DNA of 7,007 nucleotides from contig JAILOC010000089.1 of the NCBI GenBank assembly GCA_024691045.1, positions 1 through 7,007 on the forward strand. The letters are read 5' to 3'. Below, piece after piece: positions 4,946 to 7,007 of the stretch. The stretch comes from Lachnospiraceae bacterium (GTDB lineage Bacteria > Bacillota_A > Clostridia > Lachnospirales > Lachnospiraceae). A program made the translations under genes and the position numbers. Numbering within the stretch: the stretch's first letter is position 1; the number at the start of each line of letters is the position of its first letter. The notes beneath the pieces are model-generated. The model made no database searches and was not told the origin of the DNA. It worked only from the letters and a program-made list of their open reading frames with translations.

Positions 4946-6577
4946 TCACTCGAGCTCCACGGTCCCGGGAGGCTTCGATGTAAGATCGTAGAGTACTCTG
5001 TTTACTCCTCTTACTTCATTGATGATACGGTTCATGACCTTCATCAATATTTCATAAGGGATCTGTGCGGACTCTGCGGTCATGAAGTCAACGGTCTTGA
5101 CCGCACGGAGTGCAACGGCGAAATCATAGGTTCTTTCATCGCCCATAACTCCGACGGAACGCATATTGGTAAGTGCCGCGAAATACTGGTCCGGCATCCA
5201 TGAAGGCCAGTAGCTTCTGAGAAGCGCATGATCGGGGTTTGCCCGGTCGATCTTAACGCCTGCTGCCCCTGCTGCTTCGTAAGCATACTCGTTGGCCGCA
5301 GCTTCAACCTCTTCACGGTAGATCGCATCGGAATCCTGAACGATCTTTACTTTCTCCGCGGAAACATCTCCGATGATACGGATACCGAGGCCGGGGCCGG
5401 GGAAGGGCTGTCTGAATACGAGCTGATCGGGAATGCCGAGCTCGAGTCCTACCTTACGCACCTCATCCTTGAACAGATTTCTGAGAGGCTCGATTATCTC
5501 CTTGAAATCAACGTGATCCGGAAGACCGCCTACATTGTGATGTGATTTGATGACCGCGGATTCACCGCCGAGACCGGATTCTACAACATCGGGATAAATG
5601 GTACCCTGAACAAGGAAGTCAACGCGTCCGATCTTCTTTGCTTCTTCCTCGAATACTCTTATGAACTCTTCGCCGATGATCTTACGCTTTCTTTCGGGTT
5701 CGGTGATGCCGGCGAGTTTTACATAGTATCTCTCCGCAGCGTTTACTCTTATGAAATTAAGATCGTAGGGGCCGTCGGGTCCGAATACTGCTTCAACCTG
5801 ATTGCCTTCGTCCTTCCTGAGAAGACCGTGATCTACGAATACGCATGTAAGCTGCTTGCCTACCGCCTTGGAAAGGAGAACCGCAGCAACGGATGAATCA
5901 ACTCCTCCGGAAAGAGCACAGAGAACTTTTCCGTTTCCTACTTTCTCCCGGATGAGCTTTATCTGTTCCTGCACAAAGGAATCCATCTTCCAGTCGCCCG
6001 CACATCCGCAGACATTGTAGAGGAAATTTCCGAGCATCTTTGTTCCCTCGGGAGTATGAAGAACCTCGGGATGATACTGGAAACCGTATAATTTCTTTTC
6101 ATCATATGCAATCGCCGCATAAGGACAATTGTCGGTGGTTGCGATCGATCTGAATCCGGGAGCGATCTTCGATATATAATCGTTATGGCTCATCCAGCAG
6201 GTGGTATTTTCACTTACTCCCTCGAACACAGGTGAGGCTGTATCAACCTTCAGTGCCGTGTGTCCGTATTCCCTCACGGGTGCCTTCTCGACATTTCCGC
6301 CGAGTACAAGGCTCATGAGCTGTGCTCCGTAGCAGAGACCGAGAACGGGAACTCCCATTTCGAAGAGCTCCTTATCGCATGATGCGGCTCCCTCTTCATA
6401 ACAACTTGCGGGACCTCCGGTTAAGATGATCCCCTTGGGATTCATTGCCTTGATCTGATCGATCGGTGTCCTGTAAGAGTAAATCTCACAATAGACATTG
6501 TTTTCTCTTACTCTTCTTGCGACCAGCTGATTGTACTGTCCGCCGAAATCTATTACGAGTACCAGTTCTTTGTCCAT
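4946..6577 (-). CDS. guaA: GMP synthase, glutamine-hydrolysing, two-domain
   Basis: This 543-residue enzyme makes GMP from XMP, ATP and glutamine in the last step of guanine nucleotide synthesis. The N-terminal class I glutaminase (about 1-190) has the nucleophile Cys82 in GLCYGAQL and the His169/Glu171 pair in YHPEV. The ATP-pyrophosphatase domain carries SGGVDSS (223-229), [11 protein letters not shown] (343-353) and [10 protein letters not shown] (389-398). The dimerisation domain has [17 protein letters not shown] (498-501) and KPPGTVELE at the end. XMP contacts Q464, R527, K535, V540 and E541 are present. It is longer than E. coli GuaA (525) because about 30 extra residues (427-458, [12 protein letters not shown] to SYWPSWM) precede QYFAALTNM; comparable insertions are, from memory, typical of Lachnospiraceae. 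AAAGGAA (6586-6592) is a good ribosome binding site. It is first in a unit with the kinase gene. No purine riboswitch was seen in its leader. Confidence 0.98.
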   Translation of the reverse strand: MDKELVLVIDFGGQYNQLVARRVRENNVYCEIYSYRTPIDQIKAMNPKGIILTGGPASCYEEGAASCDKELFEMGVPVLGLCYGAQLMSLVLGGNVEKAPVREYGHTALKVDTASPVFEGVSENTTCWMSHNDYISKIAPGFRSIATTDNCPYAAIAYDEKKLYGFQYHPEVLHTPEGTKMLGNFLYNVCGCAGDWKMDSFVQEQIKLIREKVGNGKVLCALSGGVDSSVAAVLLSKAVGKQLTCVFVDHGLLRKDEGNQVEAVFGPDGPYDLNFIRVNAAERYYVKLAGITEPERKRKIIGEEFIRVFEEEAKKIGRVDFLVQGTIYPDVVESGLGGESAVIKSHHNVGGLPDHVDFKEIIEPLRNLFKDEVRKVGLELGIPDQLVFRQPFPGPGLGIRIIGDVSAEKVKIVQDSDAIYREEVEAAANEYAYEAAGAAGVKIDRANPDHALLRSYWPSWMPDQYFAALTNMRSVGVMGDERTYDFAVALRAVKTVDFMTAESAQIPYEILMKVMNRIINEVRGVNRVLYDLTSKPPGTVELE

Positions 6578-6657
6578 ATATTTATTCCTTTCAAAAAAGA
6601 CACAAATGATTATATATAAAATTTCTACATAATAAAAGAAAACAGACCTATTATATT

Positions 6658-6739
6658 CTGTCTGAATATTACCGATATATACTTAAAATAGTCAGAATTT
6701 TGCAAGTTTGTGCCGGACATTCTGAATGAATTCAGACAG
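6658..6739. repeat. TCTGAAT half-sites and palindrome, candidate operator
   Basis: A 16-base palindrome, TCTGAAT-GA-ATTCAGA, occupies 6721-6736. Its right half extends to ATTCAGACAG (6730-6739), an exact reverse complement of CTGTCTGAAT at 6658-6667. A related TCAGAAT is at 6692-6698. The sites bracket the possible guaA promoter, so a regulator could act on guaA and perhaps on the divergent gene. Confidence 0.5.
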
Positions 6740-6831
6740 AAAATGCCGAAAAGCCTTTAAAATACGCGAAAAAACATCTTGCAAATTTGACATTACAGTG
6801 TTAACTTTAACTTAAGTAATAGTCTAATGGT

Positions 6832-6937
6832 GGCGTACTGTCGGAAAAGAAGTACGTCTTCCGTGCATAGGGGAAGGATCCCTTTAGCGGAGCTTAAGCC
6901 TGCACCGGCTGTCACACATTTCATGGAAGAAAGGGGG
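6832..6937 (+). ncRNA. Structured 5' leader of the 6945 gene, unassigned (possible cis-regulatory RNA)
   Basis: Three pairings are visible. GGCGTACT (6832-6839) pairs with AGTACGTC (6851-6858). CCGTGCA (6861-6867) pairs with TGCACCGG (6901-6908) with one bulged C. Inside it, AGGGGA (6869-6874) pairs with TCCCTT (6879-6884) around an AGGA loop. CCCTTT (6880-6885) can instead pair with AAAGGG (6930-6935), which is the Shine-Dalgarno sequence. I could not match this to a known riboswitch consensus (c-di-GMP-I, purine, THF and ydaO were compared from memory). Confidence 0.4.
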
Positions 6938-6944
6938 CGTGGCA

Positions 6945-7007
6945 ATGAGTGCTGTATCTAATACAATATTCAATAATTATCTGACGGCCTACGGCGCCCC
7001 GAAGATA
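6945..7007 (+). CDS. Unidentified protein, N-terminus only
   Basis: Only 21 codons are inside the window: MSAVSNTIFNNYLTAYGAPK followed by Ile. The start is well supported by AAAGGGGG (6930-6937) seven bases before the ATG, and the frame is open to the edge. There is no signal peptide or membrane segment in the visible part. The opening resembles, from memory, the start of conserved Lachnospiraceae proteins that I associate loosely with flagellar functions; this is weak, and no function should be assigned from it. It is transcribed away from guaA and is preceded by a structured leader. Confidence 0.75.
   Translation, partial: MSAVSNTIFNNYLTAYGAPKI

Larger units (their letters stand above)
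6578..6944. promoter_or_regulatory. Divergent intergenic region between guaA and the 6945 gene
   Basis: These 367 bases hold no gene. The half near guaA is very A/T-rich. For guaA, a possible minus-strand promoter is TTGCAA (6705-6700) with TATATA (6681-6676), spacing 18; a TATAAT (6655-6650) also lies nearby with a poor -35. For the plus-strand gene, TTGACA (6787-6792) is a perfect -35, but the -10 at the right distance is poor (ACTTAA, 6810-6815), beside a TTAACTT direct repeat (6801-6813). A weak hairpin followed by a U-rich run lies in the guaA leader (CAGAC 6643-6647 with GTCTG 6660-6664). Confidence 0.5.

Noticed and set aside
5228..5545. Plus-strand open frame antisense to guaA
   Set aside because: It is a shadow of the highly conserved guaA coding strand; no ribosome binding site or domain was seen.
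794..6577. Recent tandem duplication of guaA
   Set aside because: The two proteins differ in architecture and in subfamily-specific loops, so ancient divergence or separate acquisition is more likely.
6652..6679. Sigma-28/SigD promoter on the plus strand (TATA, 15 bases, ACCGATAT)
   Set aside because: The -10 part fits well, but the -35 is imperfect, it overlaps the guaA control region and lies about 265 bases before the start codon; the flagellar link of the gene is itself uncertain.
6578..6720. Purine riboswitch in the guaA leader
   Set aside because: None of the conserved three-way-junction sequences (TATA...GGG...CTAC...) could be found; only a weak A/T-rich hairpin is present.
6861..6912. 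c-di-GMP-I (GEMM) riboswitch in the leader of the 6945 gene
   Set aside because: CATAGGG and AAGCC recall parts of the consensus, but the conserved AAACC, GNRA tetraloop and GACGCAAAG segments are missing.

Overview
The window looks like a chromosomal segment of a Gram-positive anaerobe of the class Clostridia, most likely a member of the Lachnospiraceae. This is inferred from the protein style (an EF-hand/LRR/SLH secreted protein, a GuaA with an extra C-terminal-half insertion, a start resembling 'MSAVSNTIFNNYLTAY' proteins), moderate GC, AGGAGG-type ribosome binding sites and compact intrinsic terminators. No mobile element, tRNA, rRNA or CRISPR array was seen.

Layout. Almost everything reads on the minus strand. 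From right to left: a two-domain GMP synthase guaA (6577-4946), followed after 27 bp by a small P-loop kinase (4918-4397) and a strong terminator (4389-4354). A second transcription unit follows: a metal-dependent-hydrolase-like protein resembling the zinc phospholipase C family (4240-3581), a possible 42-codon gene (3575-3447), an exported EF-hand/LRR/SLH surface protein (3429-1822, with a frameshift that displaces its last SLH segment), and a second, glutaminase-less GMP synthase of archaeal GuaAb type (1777-794). This unit ends at a clean terminator (786-757). A third unit begins at a recognisable promoter (743-715) and is an unidentified protein whose 3' end lies outside the window (676-1). 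At the right edge a divergent plus-strand gene begins at 6945, preceded by a 5' leader with strong base-pairing potential, including a segment that can pair with its Shine-Dalgarno sequence.

How the genes fit together. The clearest biological theme is guanine nucleotide synthesis: a complete glutamine-dependent XMP aminase and, about 3 kb away, an isolated ATP-pyrophosphatase/dimerisation half that keeps the P-loop and XMP-binding residues but has no glutaminase subunit in the window. The second enzyme probably uses free ammonia or an unlinked amidotransferase, and it sits in the same probable transcript as a cell-surface protein. The points most worth following are this duplicated GMP synthase, the frameshift that breaks the SLH anchor, the structured leader before 6945, and two inverted-repeat elements (4308-4343 and 6721-6739) that look like operators.
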